Below, in pieces: positions 35,354-47,777 of a DNA stretch of 64,000 nucleotides. This DNA comes from Coleophoma eucalyptorum (taxonomy: Eukaryota > Ascomycota > Leotiomycetes > Helotiales > Dermateaceae): assembly GCA_026120035.1 (NCBI GenBank), contig JALRME010000018.1, positions 248,001 to 312,000 on the forward strand, in the 5' to 3' direction. Made by a program: the position numbers and the translations under genes. How positions within the stretch are numbered: position 1 is the first letter of the stretch; each line of letters opens with the position of its first letter. Under the pieces are notes generated by a model. The model was given only the letters and a program-made list of their open reading frames with translations. It was not told the DNA's origin and did no database searches.

Positions 35354-38300
35354 TCATTTCTTTCCTCTGTCGGATTGCTTTCTGGGGCGTCCAGGTTTGC
35401 ATGGTGTATTCGATTGAACGTTGGTTCGAGTAGTGGTGCCACGGGTGCGGGTACCGCGGACACCGGAGATAGATGAGGACTGCTCTCCGGAAGGAGTGCT
35501 AGATTGACGGCAAGTAATGTGTGGCGATACATCATCGAGATATTCATGCTCTACCTTATGAGTAGCTTTTCGCGAAACGGCATCATTACTAGCTGCTTCA
35601 AGCTCTATGGTGGTTGAACTGTTTCGCAAAGCTTGAGGCTCTTCATACTTCCCCATTGACTCCCGAGCACGCTTGACGATTCCCTCAAACTGAGCCCGAG
35701 AATCCTCATCCATATTGCTAGAAAGCTCGTTCACAAATTCATCAATACTCTTGTATTTGTATACTTGAGCTCCTTGTGAGCCTTGGGGCTTTGGATGGTT
35801 GTGTGCAGGCATTGATTGCAGATCACCAGCAATGGTAGACTCCATGGGTGCCGTACTGCTGGAAGAATCTTGGCGCTCTTCGTAGTCAGCCATCTGTTGC
35901 TTAATTCTCTCCAGGCATTTCTTGGACTGGGCTTGAGACTCATCATCAACTTTGCCATGAAGCTCTTTCATAAGGTTGACGATATCTTGTGACGGAACAA
36001 AGCCTTCACCTGACTCAATGACCCCATGCCTAGATGTCCATGGAATTCTGCCTTTCTTGCCTGTCTTTCTGAATATCTGATCTTGCTCAGCGATAGCACC
36101 CTCAACCGTTCGCCAAAAGTCAGCTACAACCTCAGGAGTAGGACGCGCATCCTTAAATTGCATGCGTGGCTGATCTGGAGCTGCGTCTTGGTGTGAAAGG
36201 ACTTGCCCACCCTGCGTCATGGACTGAACGGTTGCAAAAGCTCTAACTCTCTGTCCCAAATCTGCATCTCCAGCTACGAAGGGAGATTCCAACAATTCTT
36301 TAACCATCTTTCCTAGAATAGCATCATCGATAGTAGCCATAGGTTGAGTTCCTGAGCGATGGCTAGCTGCAGAAGAAGGAGCGTATGGGCTCGGGTTTGA
36401 TGACTCGGATGAAGATGGAGATGAACTATTGTCAGTAGTACGCTTTCTAACCTGCTCGGTGGCCATGAATCTTAACTTGCCACCTCCAGATGAAGAACCG
36501 CGTCCATTCTTGGGAGTAGCTGGTACATTAGAACGGGCTGTTCCAAATGGTGAAGATTTAATACGATGGGGAGATTCATTGGATTGTGACGAGCCACCCT
36601 CGGAATATTCACGAGATGGACTGCTGCCTTCTGCCATTGTGGTCGAGAAGCGTAAGTTTGATGGGTGTGCAACAATGGCTGAGGTTTGCTTTGACACCGC
36701 TGGTGGCGAGATGTAGCCTCGACTAGGATCCCGTAGAGGCGATCGATGCAATGCAAACCGTGAAGGTTGATTGTTTGATGAGCTAGAAAGCTTAGCAGCT
36801 GAGGTGTGCTTTGGTTCCTTCGATGAGAAGTATCCTCGCTTAGGTGCTTGCAGAGGTGACGGGGGAGCTGTAGAGTGTGAGGGAGTGCTTGAAGGATAAG
36901 AAGACCCACTAGCTGAGGTATCCTCTGGAACTTGTGATGGTGAGAAATAACCTCGAGTAGGTTCTTGTGAAGATGGCAGCAGAACTGGCAATCGCAAAGA
37001 AATCCTTAAAGGGACAGATTTCTTGAGAGTAGGTGAGGAATGACTGGAGCTTGGGCTATCTTCTTTGTTGTGGCGATATTTGTGAGAAGATACCTTTGTG
37101 GATTTTGGGATGCTTGGAGGTGATGTAGAGCGAACGTTGTCGTTTGTGTTTTCTCTATTGTGAAAATCAATCTCAGTGTTTGAACTAGGCTGCTCTTGGG
37201 CGCTGAGTAAAGGGAAACAGTCGGCCTGACGATTAGAATACTGCTGCAGTGGTCTCTCAGATTGTGCATTTGCCTCTTCCCAAACATCGTTGTTTTGGTT
37301 TACCTCATATAACTCTTCTCCTCCATCCTGAACTTGCCGGGAAGCCAGCACGGCAGGAAGTAGAGCAGCAATCATAGAGGAAGATAGGAAAGGAGATATT
37401 GATGCCGTCTGGGGTTGCACAGGTGTAGATACTTCCTTTCTCTTCCCATGCGCAGGCTCTGAAGGCTGGATAGGTTCGGAATTATTATCCTCTTCGAAGC
37501 CCCAAATTGGCAGAGATTCAGAATATCCATCATTTTGCTCTGGCTTGAAGGTCTGGATAAATTCAAAGTCATCATCTTGCACATTTGCTAAGTCTGAGAA
37601 CCGTACAGTCTCGGGGTATAGCTGTTCTTGCTCGGCCATCCCTGATCGTGGGTAGACACTTCTCTGTTGAACTGCAGACTGAAGGTAACCGGGTCTGCTT
37701 TCGACTTCCTTCATATACTCATGGAGGTTCGAGAGTCTTTCGAGGCCATAGATTATTTCTTCATCGGGATCTTGGCATGGTTCTTGACGTCTTGGATTGC
37801 CTTGCAGAGACCTCAGCACCTCAAGCCGGAAGGACTCTGGAACATCTAGTAACTTCATGAGTTCGAAGCCTTTTGACCACAGAGACTTCTCCTTTGGATC
37901 CAGCAGCAGATCAATACCACGCAAGTCACACGTATGTCTAGCGTCGTAGAAGATATAGCACGTGGATCTAAAACTCTTCTCGCCAATTGGCAGCTGCACA
38001 TATTGCATACAACACTGATGAGTCATCTTGTACTTTTGGTTTAGCTCGAAGAATGTCTCTTGAGTGATTTCAAATATGTATCCATAGGTACTTGCCGGTA
38101 TAAAGGTTGTCGTGTCACCGATCATTGGACCCTGATCCGGATTTTGGAATGGCAAAGGGGTGTGCAGAACATTTCGGATGTTTGGGTAACCTGTTGATGA
38201 TTAGCAACCTGCACAAAGAGGCTATAGTTTCTGCATGAAAACAATGTATTTACCTTCCTCATTAATATGCCATTGCCAATCATGAAGCTGACCAACACCC

Positions 38301-39022
38301 AGAACTTTTGATCCAGGGTATTGCATGGAAAATTGACCATAGTCGAAGTAATGGTCATAAACAAAGAGAACAATACCCGTACTGTACACGGAGCCCTCTT
38401 CTGAAAGCTGTTCTAGGTATTGATTTAAAGTCACGGTGGACATTTGGTCTTCATCATGGTCAAATGGCCAAATCATGCTGGTTGCTTGAATGTCGTCCAT
38501 GTTTAGGGCTTGATCGAGAAATTCTTCCCCTATATCCTGCCCATTTGTAATTGCCTCCTCCGAGAATTCAGTCAAATCCATGACTTCAAGTGCACGTTCA
38601 ATGCAAAGATCGAGTCTCTCTTCTTCGGACAAGGAGCCGATACTTGAAGCTCGATCTGTGGCCTCGTTTATCAGCCCCTCATATGTCTCATCATTTTCCA
38701 TCCCCTCAGAGTCTGTATCATCATCCGTCTCCTCATCTTCTGTCTGCTCGTCATCTGTCTGCTCGTCATCTGTCTCCTCGTCGTCCGTCTCCTCGTTGTC
38801 TGTCGCCTCATTGTCTGTCTGTTCGTCATCCGTGTCACTTGTATCCGTCTCTTCCTCATAGAAACTAGGAATATCCATAGATTGGAATGCTTGTTCAATA
38901 CAAGCAGCAAATTGATCCTGTTCAGCTAAAGTGGCTGCGTCTGGGGCTTGATCTATGTCAAGATCAGGTGACGAACCCATTTCTGCCGTTCGATCTATGC
39001 CTGGCTCAGGTAGCGAGTCCAT
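35354..39022 (-). CDS. large protein with acidic repeat region and Ser-rich repeats, unknown function
   Basis: Exons 39022-38254 and 38190-35354 encode 1201 residues. Residues about 55-105 are an acidic run of TDDEQ/TDNEE-like pentapeptides. A more ordered region spans the splice junction (WPFDHDEDQMSTVTL to LRGIDLLLDPKEKSLW, about 185-345) with a conserved-looking beta-rich pattern and several Cys and His. It is followed by a long Ser/Pro-rich segment holding three copies of a PxRGY(F/I)S...TSA unit, then helical charged stretches and a basic C-terminus (GRPRKQSDRGKK) resembling an AT-hook. This makes a nuclear, chromatin-linked role conceivable, but no known domain is recognised. The 63-nt intron restores EEG-YPNIRNVLHTPLP. 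Confidence 0.78.
38715..38850 (-). repeat. 15-bp tandem repeat encoding TDDEQ units
   Basis: About eight imperfect 15-bp units (core TCTGTCTGCTCGTCA on the plus strand) code for TDDEQ, TDNEA, TDNEE, TDDEE, TDDEQ, TDDEQ, TEDEE and TDDD in the 1201-residue protein. Units of 15 bp keep frame, so copy number can change without breaking the gene. Confidence 0.85.
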
Positions 39023-41154
39023 CTTGGCAGCATCAACAGTTGTTTGCTACGTGGCGATAGATAGAATTCCTAGAGTGTAGAAATTGAATGATGACGGCTT
39101 GTCGATGTGAAATAAACGGTGTTCACAATAACCTCAGTGCTGAAAGCGTAGTCTTGTGAAGCTTCGTAGCTATACGAAAGTGACGGCGATAACTAGATCG
39201 TTCAATTGCTAATAGAGGCTTGCATTTAGATTTAAATGAGTGTAGAGGAGAATGAGTTGAAGTGTTGATAGTGGTTGGGGGTTGAGGGTTAGGGAGGTGT
39301 GTGAGAAATTGATGGTGTTGTGTTGTGAACCTCAACTTTCAAAAGTGCGAAGTTCAGGTTAGGTTGAAGTTGAGCTCAAGACGCGCTAAGACGAGCGCCG
39401 ACGCGTACCTCGAAATCCAAGCAGCAAGATGGACATATTCATGCCGCGGATTTCTGAACCCAGCTTTGCTCTGGTCACTATAGACTTCCACAGGTGGTAA
39501 ACAGATCAAAGCACAAGATTTACGTCTTTCTAGCAGCGTTTCGCAATAATTAGACATGTTTAAATCCTCAAAATTGAGACAATGGCCTGTAATATTGAAC
39601 ATTATATAACACAAGATTTGGAAGTGTACTTGCTTGGTTAAGGATCACTCTTATGTCTGGAAAGGGGGACTGCTAGTGTCAGAATCTGACGTTCATTGGT
39701 CGTGCAAGTGCTACAAGCAGATAAACTTTTTCTAGTAGACATATCACCTTTGTGCATGATTTATAACAATATCCAGGGCTTACCAGAAGCAAAATTTATG
39801 AGAGCGCTTTTTGAGATCGGTACGCAACGAGTGTTTTGACTTCACCAATCCTAAAGCTGCGCTGGTCTAGAGTGACACTGTTCATGCTACGACATACTTT
39901 GTCTAGAATCATCTGGGAAGCTAAACATAAGGGTATTGCAAAAAGTAAAGGATGATTGACTTGATGCAAGTAAATAAAAATACACTCGGCTAAGCATGCA
40001 ATGAACTCAGAGCAGACATTCAATAGTGTAAATCCATGTTCATGGCTTCGTCTGAAGTACTCGAAATGCGCGATCCAAACAGCAGCGAAAATACTAGTGT
40101 ACCACCATGCTCAAAACTTCACAATGTGCGAGTTAAAGATTGCCAGAGTGAATGCTAGAAGGTAAACACGCACACCGGATAACGCAGAAAGACATATACA
40201 AAGCAATAAAGGGGTTCTGTATGCTTCAGATTTCAGGACGCTCTTGAATGGATACCGCCATCGTACCTATGACGTTCTTTTAATAGTGCCATGTAAATTT
40301 ATGAGATGCAAGAAGGAGAATGATTAAAGATGGAATGATATGTCGTTGATGAAGCGGAGAAATGTTTTTCCCCACAATTTTCTTCCTCGTAACAAAGACC
40401 GAATAAATATTACCTGGCAACCTTTCAATCCTACCTGGAAGACATTTATTCTATTTACTCCTAAAAGCCACTTTCTTTCCAACTGCTAAGTAATTCCAAT
40501 CATTAGGAGTTTCGCACACCCGCAAGGGTTACCCCTTAAGAAGATAATGTAGTCGCTTATCTAGACCCTGTGGCTCCTGACTCTCTGTGCTTTGTTAAGA
40601 AAACGATATACTTTGTCTACCTCTATCGCTGTCAGCTCTATATGGCACTTCTATCCTAGCCCACAGCTTTGTTTCTTGCAAAGACAAAACAACCGAAAGA
40701 TTAAACCATCCCAGCTCCTCATTCCTCATCCTCACGACGCCGCAACTCGCTTAGTCAAGGCGGGTGGTCTCAACGCCAACTATTGTCCTACTCCTGGGGA
40801 CAAAGAGTTCGTACAGTCTACTATTGTGCCTCTCGAGATTGCTAGGTTGTGGAGAATTGGTTTATTTGAGTGCAAAATACTGTTAGGAATAAAAACCCAT
40901 CCACCTAGACTCCTAGAATCCCATTATTACTGGCCGTGTCAGCATCGGCCGCACAGGTCAGCGCTAGGGGCGTAGCCTTCATTGTAAGCATGTGGCGTAC
41001 AGCTAGCTAGCTCCCTTTGGTTTATCCCTGTTCCAGAACTTAGGTAGAGATATTTATTAAGACTTATGGTTGTCTCATCGTAGATTCAACTGCTATCTTC
41101 ATCATTAACTTCCTCCTTCTTTCCTCTCTTTGCAGCTATATCCTGGACCAGAAA
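39023..41154. other. long intergenic region, divergent promoters
   Basis: About 2.1 kb between the 1201-residue protein gene (minus) and the monooxygenase gene (plus). It is AT-rich in the middle. A 127-codon frame at 40592 has no domain and an improbable composition. No RNA gene or repeat recognised. Confidence 0.55.
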
Positions 41155-43076
41155 ATGGCGTACACGCCTCGTCGCACCCGAGTTGTCGTTATCGGTACAG
41201 GATGGTATGGCTTATCCGTCGCCAAAACCTACAAGCAGATTAACCCCCTGGTCGATCTAACTCTCCTGGACTCAGACGATCACATAGGCGGTGTTTGGTC
41301 ACGCTCTAGAGTCTACCCAGAGCTCATTGCCGACTCGCCCGTTGGGACTTTTGATTTCTCAGACTTGAGCATGGAAGAGGCTCTCGGGCTGAAATGCTGG
41401 GATGATATTCCTGGGATTAAAGTTACTGAATATCTCGAGTGCTACTCCAAGAAAATTGGTCTCTCGGAATTTGCAAATGTCAGATTAGGATGCCGGGTAT
41501 CTGAAGTGAGAGAAGGCAAAGAAGGAGCTAGATGGGAAGTTGTGGTTAAACAAAACGGCCAGAGTGAAGCAGAAGTCTTATATGCCGACAAACTTGTTGT
41601 CGCCACTGGGATCAGTTCAGAGCCCTCTTTCCCACAAGGTTTAGATCGAAGCAAGTTTGATGGCTTGGTTCTCCATTCCAAGGACGTTGCGTTAAAGTAT
41701 CAGGAACTGACGAGCGAGAACGTTAAAACGGTTGTAGTCTATGGTGGGAACAAGAGTGCTGCTGAAGTGGTTAATATGTGTGCAATGAAAGGGAAGAAGG
41801 TCCACTGGGTAATCCGGAAAGATGGTGCTGGACCAGGTCTCTTGATTAATGCAAGAGTGAACGGTTCCCATGCTGTAAGTTTTTGCCACTGAGCAGTCAT
41901 TATGTCCCCACACAACTGGATAAATATGTACTCAAATTCAATCTCTTATAGGCGAAGGTTGCATTGGCACGATGGTCAGCCGTCCCATCACCAAGCATGA
42001 TGTCCATTAATGGATTCTGGTACCGGTTCCTCCACAGTGGAAAATCCAGACTTGGTTTATGGTTTACGTCTTGGTACTGGAAAACGATCTCTAAGGTTGC
42101 CATGAACCCATGGTACAAGAAGAGTGAAAACTGTAAGAAAGTAGCGCCAGATGTGCTAAAGTAACGGCTGTCTTCCCGGAAATTTGGCCCATGGCTGACT
42201 TTAAGTAGTTTCTTTTGGAGTACATCTGGAGCTGGGACCCTACAAGATAACAGCACTCTGATGCAGATGATTGACGAAGGAACGAAGATACAAGTACATC
42301 GAGAAAATATAACCTCAATGACAGGCACAGAAATCACACTCTCAGACAGCAGCATTCCTATTGCAGATGCTGTCGTTTTCGCAACAGGTTGGCAAACAAG
42401 CTATGCGAATATCTTCAACACTACCCTCCGCGAAGAGCTCGGTCTACCAGTTCCTCTCTCCCAACAAAGCCCAGATGTCGAAAAGCACTGGATGGAACTT
42501 GAAAGCGCTGCAGACGCCAAGATCTGCCAGCTCTTCCCCATCTTCCGCAATCCCCCCAAGACCAGCGAGAACACACCAGACGTCACGCCCTTCCGCATGT
42601 ACCGTGAAAGCGTACCCATCAGCCTCGCCGCGGCTCATGATCGAAGCATCGTATTTCTCGGCGCGCTGGTCAATGCACAAGTAGCTATGCACGCCGAGGT
42701 ATCTTCTCTCTGGGCGGTAGCATACATGGAAGATATGCTGCTTGACGGTAGCGGAGGGATGTTAGGAGACAAGGAAAAGATGGAGGTTTGGACTTCGGAG
42801 GTGAATGCGTGGATGCGAAGGCGGTTCCGTCGCGCGGGCATTATTGAACCGACGGCGGACCTGGAGATTCAGGGATTTATGAACCAGATGATGCGAGATT
42901 TGGGGCTTAGGGCTGATCGGCGGCGTGGAAATGGGAATCCCGACGGGTTTCTGGGGCTAAGAGGATTCTGGAGAGAGTGGTTCCAACCTTATATGCCTGG
43001 AGATTATAAAGGAATTGTGGAGGAGTTCTTGGCGAGTGTTGAGAAGCGTGGTGTAGAAGATTCGGAGAGATTATAA
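41155..43076 (+). CDS. flavin-containing monooxygenase-like protein (FMO / dimethylaniline monooxygenase type)
   Basis: FMO enzymes use FAD, NADPH and oxygen to hydroxylate nitrogen or sulphur, or to perform Baeyer-Villiger oxidations. Exons 41155-41874, 41952-42160 and 42206-43076 give 599 residues. The FAD-binding GTGWYG is at residues 14-19, and the acidic strand end (LLDSDDHIGGVWS) follows. A second Rossmann motif reads VVVYGGNKSAAEVV, the NADPH site. The FATGW sequence at 368-372 is the C-terminal family marker. The second intron is only 45 nt, with a CTGAC branch point; without splicing the frame stops at TAA, and splicing gives VLNSFFWSTSG, as homologues read. There is no signal peptide. 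The substrate is unknown. It is convergent with the trehalase gene, with 230 bp between the stop codons. Confidence 0.9.
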
Positions 43077-43306
43077 AGTGTATAAGCCTAACTGCTTTTC
43101 TTTGCTTCAACCTTCTGTCCTAAGATTGAATTATTTCCTACTTTCGTTGTTATTGATTGTAATAGAAAGAGATATGGTGCTAATATGGACCAGGAGACTC
43201 TCCAGAGTAGGCTGGATTAGAGTACATAAATGATTAAGCATGTAAATACAAGCATTAAGTCTCTTCATTTCACGTACACGCATATAGCATTATCCACACC
43301 GCCGCA

Positions 43307-46300
43307 TTACACAGCCCAAAGCCCAAATCCAAGTATCACAAACTGTAGTAAGCACCCCAAAAGTCTTGTGTCCAATCTACTTGCCACAGAGGAGGAAGTA
43401 CTTGTCGGCGCACTTCCAGTTCCTGATCCAGTCGTCGAAGCAGTTGGTGTAATTGTCACTGTTGCTGTCGCCGACTCGCTAGCCACGCTGGTACTTGCTG
43501 CCGTGACAGTAGTTATCACATTTCCGCTCGCAGACACACCAGAGCCAGCCATTCTGATCACAAACTCCGCAACAGTCGCGCCGACGCCGTCAGTTTCCCA
43601 ACAGCCTTCAATGACCAATCGTGCATACAATCCACTCCAAGTGCCAGAGACCGCAAGTGTTGTCGTGTTGCCTACGACCGGTACGACTTGATCCAAGCTC
43701 AATGCTGCGGCTGTGGCGTTGTAAGGCACTGAAGGCTCGATTGCGGGGAAGGAAATCACCGCCTCGTTGCCAAAAATGAACGCACCCATATCCGTGGTCT
43801 CACTGCTATTTCCTAGATACAGAATCGCAGACCGTGGAGGGCGGGTGGCCCAATCAATGTATATCTCGTCAATAGCAACACCAGCTGGTATGGATGTTAA
43901 GTTCACGAGTAGAGATGCGGAAGCATTGGTGGCTGGTTGCCATTTCGTCGCTGTTGCGCCATCGATAGCCGCAACTGGAAACTGTCCAGCAGCGTACGGG
44001 TCAGTGGATGAGACGGGTTGGCACTGGAGGAGATTCCCGGGCACTGTGAGGTTCTGGAAGTAGAGTCTGTTTGAAATCGTAAGGGGGACATCAATGCTTA
44101 GAGTATAATTTGTCACGCTTCCTGATGACGGTTGTCCTACGCTTAGGGGGAAGGTGGTGTTAGCATATGTATCTGTTAGTCCACTGGAGGAGGATGTTGT
44201 AAGGCGGGTCAATGTGGTATGGGTCTGGTTCATGACTGCTGAGAGCGTGGAACCTGCAAAGTAGATAGTCCGGATTTTCACGAAAGGAATTTGTGGTGGC
44301 AGCGAAGGATCGATGAATAGGACAGGTTGGGTGGTTCTGACGCCTAGGAAGCCGAAGGTTACGATTTGGTTGGCCCCACCGTGACCTTAGTTATTTTGTC
44401 AGATGTGGCCAAGAGAACATGAAAATACACTGACCTGTCAAGAAAGGAAATGCTGGATTTGTTCCTCCGTTCAGCTCTACGTTATCCACAGCTTGCTCGG
44501 AAAACTGGTACCAAGGTGCTCGTAGATACGGGCTTAGTCCGTTAAGTGCATAGGTATATGCTGAGCAGCCAGATGGAGATAAGGCATTTGCATCGACTGC
44601 GAAGACACTATATGTCATAGCGGGACCATCTGGACTTTGTTTGTTTGCATACTATCGTCTTTGTTAGTATGTGAGAGTGTAAATATAGTAGTTGGTTACG
44701 TTGTTAAGTTCATGGACGAAAGCGAGCAGGAACCTTGAATCCATGATACTCGGGTCATCTAGTACAAGATTTAAGAATTTTAATCACTAAATTTGTATCA
44801 ATCATTGACTTCAATGACAAAAAACGACTCACCGCCTTACGCCAGGGGGACAGCTTTGAGGACTATAAACGTAGAGTATAATTTAACCAAAAGAGGCACT
44901 CACATAGTCCAAATCAAGTAGTCTATCAGCCGTACTATAATTCTGGGTATAGTCTAATGGATAAGTAAGTAGAACGACATCAGCCTGCTTGACAGCTGCC
45001 GAGTTATTCATGCCAGTATACTCAAGTGTGATAGAAGAAGGAGCTTTGGGAAACTGGACATTTTGCTGAGTCACCCAAGTCTGATTGATTGTCTGGTCTT
45101 TAGCAGAAAGTAAAGAATTTGCTTGGGCGAGTAATTTAGCTGCCGAAGCTATGGTGAATGCGCCGTTGTCAATATTGTTCTAAGCAGGTCAATGAGATAA
45201 AACATAATCAACGATGGGTTTAAAGAGATAATTACCGCATACTCGTCCGGATCTGTCATATTGTGTATCCAGTACGTCTCAGTTGTTTCGTTGAATTCCA
45301 GCAGATGACTCGTCATGATTGTAACACCTTCAATTATATCCAGGGGTCCGCTCTCAAACCATGTTTCATTGCCAGTGACAGCCTTCAGCTGCAAGGTATT
45401 GAACGAAATATCGTAGTTCAGATGGTACTCATAATCTACACAAGGACCAGTCCCTGTGCAGTTACCATAGCGACCCGCAGTCCAAGAATAAAGTGTACTA
45501 CCATTCGGATAATTGTTGAAAGCCGCATTATCGAGTGCTTGTGGGTATTGCTTGACACGGAAGTTCACAATTTGCTTGGCCAAGCTGGGAAATGCGAGAT
45601 TGAGTCCAGGTGCCATCCAGTAATCCATATCCCAAAAGACTTGACCAGCATAGGAATCTGAAACTAGTCCACCAACAGAAATCCCATTGTCGTTGAGCTC
45701 ACTTCCATCTGGCATCATGGCTTGGATTAAGTAGTATGGATTCGCAATACTTGCTATTTGTAACATCTCGATGTCTGGATCATCTGGTAATTCGCCTGTG
45801 ACAGGATCCCTAAAATCATCGACCGAGTCTTCAGGTAGGAGCTCAGCCCAGGCTGCAGTATGCTCACTGAGAAGAGCATCCCAACCAGCAGACTGGGCCT
45901 GTGATTGTTCTGAGCGAGCTGTAAAGAGCGGATCTTGGAATTTGTCTGAGGATGCTACACCAACGTATTTGAAGAATGTAGCCGCCTCGCCGGCTTTCAG
46001 ACTGATGTCATAAGTTTGTCCGATGGTTGTTTCATTGCCGCTCAAAAAGACCCCGGTAGCCAAGGTCCTAGAAGAAGAATTTGTATAGGTATTTATGAAA
46101 TTTGCCCCCGACACAACCACGCCGGTTATATTAGCCAATCCATTCGGATGGACCGATGTATAAATTGTCGACCCATTCTGATCTAGGCCCTTTCCCGCAA
46201 AATATGACCTATAGGCACTCTGGCCATCAAGAAGATCCGTGGCAGTGCCATTGATGTCTGCAGAGGGGGCGATAGACGCTTTCACAGCAACGACGTTTGG

Positions 46301-47044
46301 CCTGGCTCGGCTGAAGAACGCAGTATAAGATATGTTGAAAGAGGTATTCAAGTTAGCAGGAGTCCATGTATATGTCCATTCAGCAATTCCGGTCTTGAAG
46401 CTCATCTTAGAAGAAAAGCCCGAAATCGATGTATTACTAACTGTAGCATCGAGATATTCATTTCCAAAGGCAAAGATTATTCCGGTAGGGTGAGGTATGC
46501 CGGATATGAAAGAATCATAGCCATATTGGTACAGCCAGGGATAATTGGATCCAGTTGCACTGGGTTACGGTCAGCCGTTACCTGTTCTTGCACCTCCAGC
46601 GTCAAAAAGGTATAGTGCATCACTCACTTCTGCTGGACATCAAAAAAGCCTGATATGGTCGAAAAGCTCAAGCGTTCATCGAACAATGGCCAGCCATTGA
46701 GCGGCGGTAGGCCATTCGAATCGGTCTGGTTGATATCCTTTTCGAAGAATGGCCCTATGGAAGCCAAGGAGGCCCCAACATACCTTCAAGATATAAATCA
46801 GCTTGTCAGTCTCTACAGTCTGGAACTCGTACTGGGTAGGAGAAGCATACCCATTCGAGAGCGATATCCTCGACTGGTACTGGCCTTGAACTAGCTTTCT
46901 ACACGTCAAAGACCAGTCGGTCTGATTCCAAGTTGACAGACCCGAGGTAAGAACAGAGAAATCTTCCACCGCCAGTACTGCTATACTCCAAAAGCTGGCC
47001 ACCCAACACAAATCCATTAACAACCGACTCGACATTGTAGCCAT
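43307..47044 (-). CDS. ATH1: acid trehalase, GH65 (secreted/cell wall, GPI-type tail)
   Basis: Acid trehalase splits external or vacuolar trehalose into two glucose. Exons 47044-46851, 46783-46628, 46559-45236, 45179-44904, 44651-44435 and 44385-43307 encode 1081 residues. A signal peptide precedes a GH65 N-terminal beta-sandwich (SNGYVGASL, FDERLSFSTISGFFDVQ, HPTG). The (alpha/alpha)6 domain carries GQVFWDMDYW near residue 427 and VDYEYHLNYD near 493, which holds the expected general-acid Glu, then KQSPDGPAMTY, APWYQFSEQ and PAFPFLTGHGG. The C-terminus is Ser/Thr-rich with a terminal hydrophobic segment (LLGCLLQFVILGFGLW), as in GPI-anchored wall proteins. There are many N-glycosylation sequons. 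Intron 4 is 252 nt, far longer than the others. Confidence 0.93.
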
Positions 47045-47777
47045 TATGACAATCTAGAAGTCTATATATTGCTTCAATTACTCGGCGCAGAACAATGAGG
47101 GGCTCAGAGCTCCAATATATGCACGAACCAAGCTTCCAAGAAATGCAATCGCACCCTCGCGCAGATACCCCGCCATCTTTGTTAGTGATGGAACGGAGCA
47201 AATTTGTGAAGTTCGAATGACCGATGACGATGTGGTTACAGAAGACAGGGATGTGCGCCTTTGTGGAGACGCATGTTTTAGCCATTCTAGGACGCAGCGC
47301 GGTTTGGTTTTTTGACGTGAAGAACGGCACGGATCCAGGAACGTCAAAGGAAAGAAAAGTTGGTGGTGGTCTGTTGTGCGGGTACGACGAACCAAGACAA
47401 CCCCGCATTGACCGGGGAAAGCTCCACTTCAGGCCTGATCGTTGTTCACTGGACCTTGCTTGCTTGCTTACAGAGGTTTATTGGCTGACTATGCAGGATC
47501 TTGTTCTCTACTGCGTTTATGGTGTTCAGCGCAATGCAATGCAGTGTGCTGATCATCGGCTGGACATTCTTCAAACCATTGTGTCAGATGCTACAGTATT
47601 GAATAGGAAATCACTCTCTATGCAAGCACCACCGGGGTTACCGATTTTGCTACCCGAGCCGGGTTTCGGTACAAGTAATTGGAAGGTTGTTGGAATATCC
47701 AGAATAATATTAGCCTTACCATCTTGGTTGTGATCAAAAGTTCCCGACAGGCTTGCATCTACAGGTCTATATTCCTA
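47045..47777. other. intergenic between tandem minus-strand genes
   Basis: 733 bp holding the trehalase promoter and the 3' end of the ArfGAP gene. No gene recognised. Confidence 0.6.

Noticed and set aside
42162..42205. Premature stop (TAA) in the monooxygenase, suggesting a pseudogene
   Set aside because: A 45-nt intron with proper donor, CTGAC branch point and AAG acceptor removes it and restores conserved sequence.
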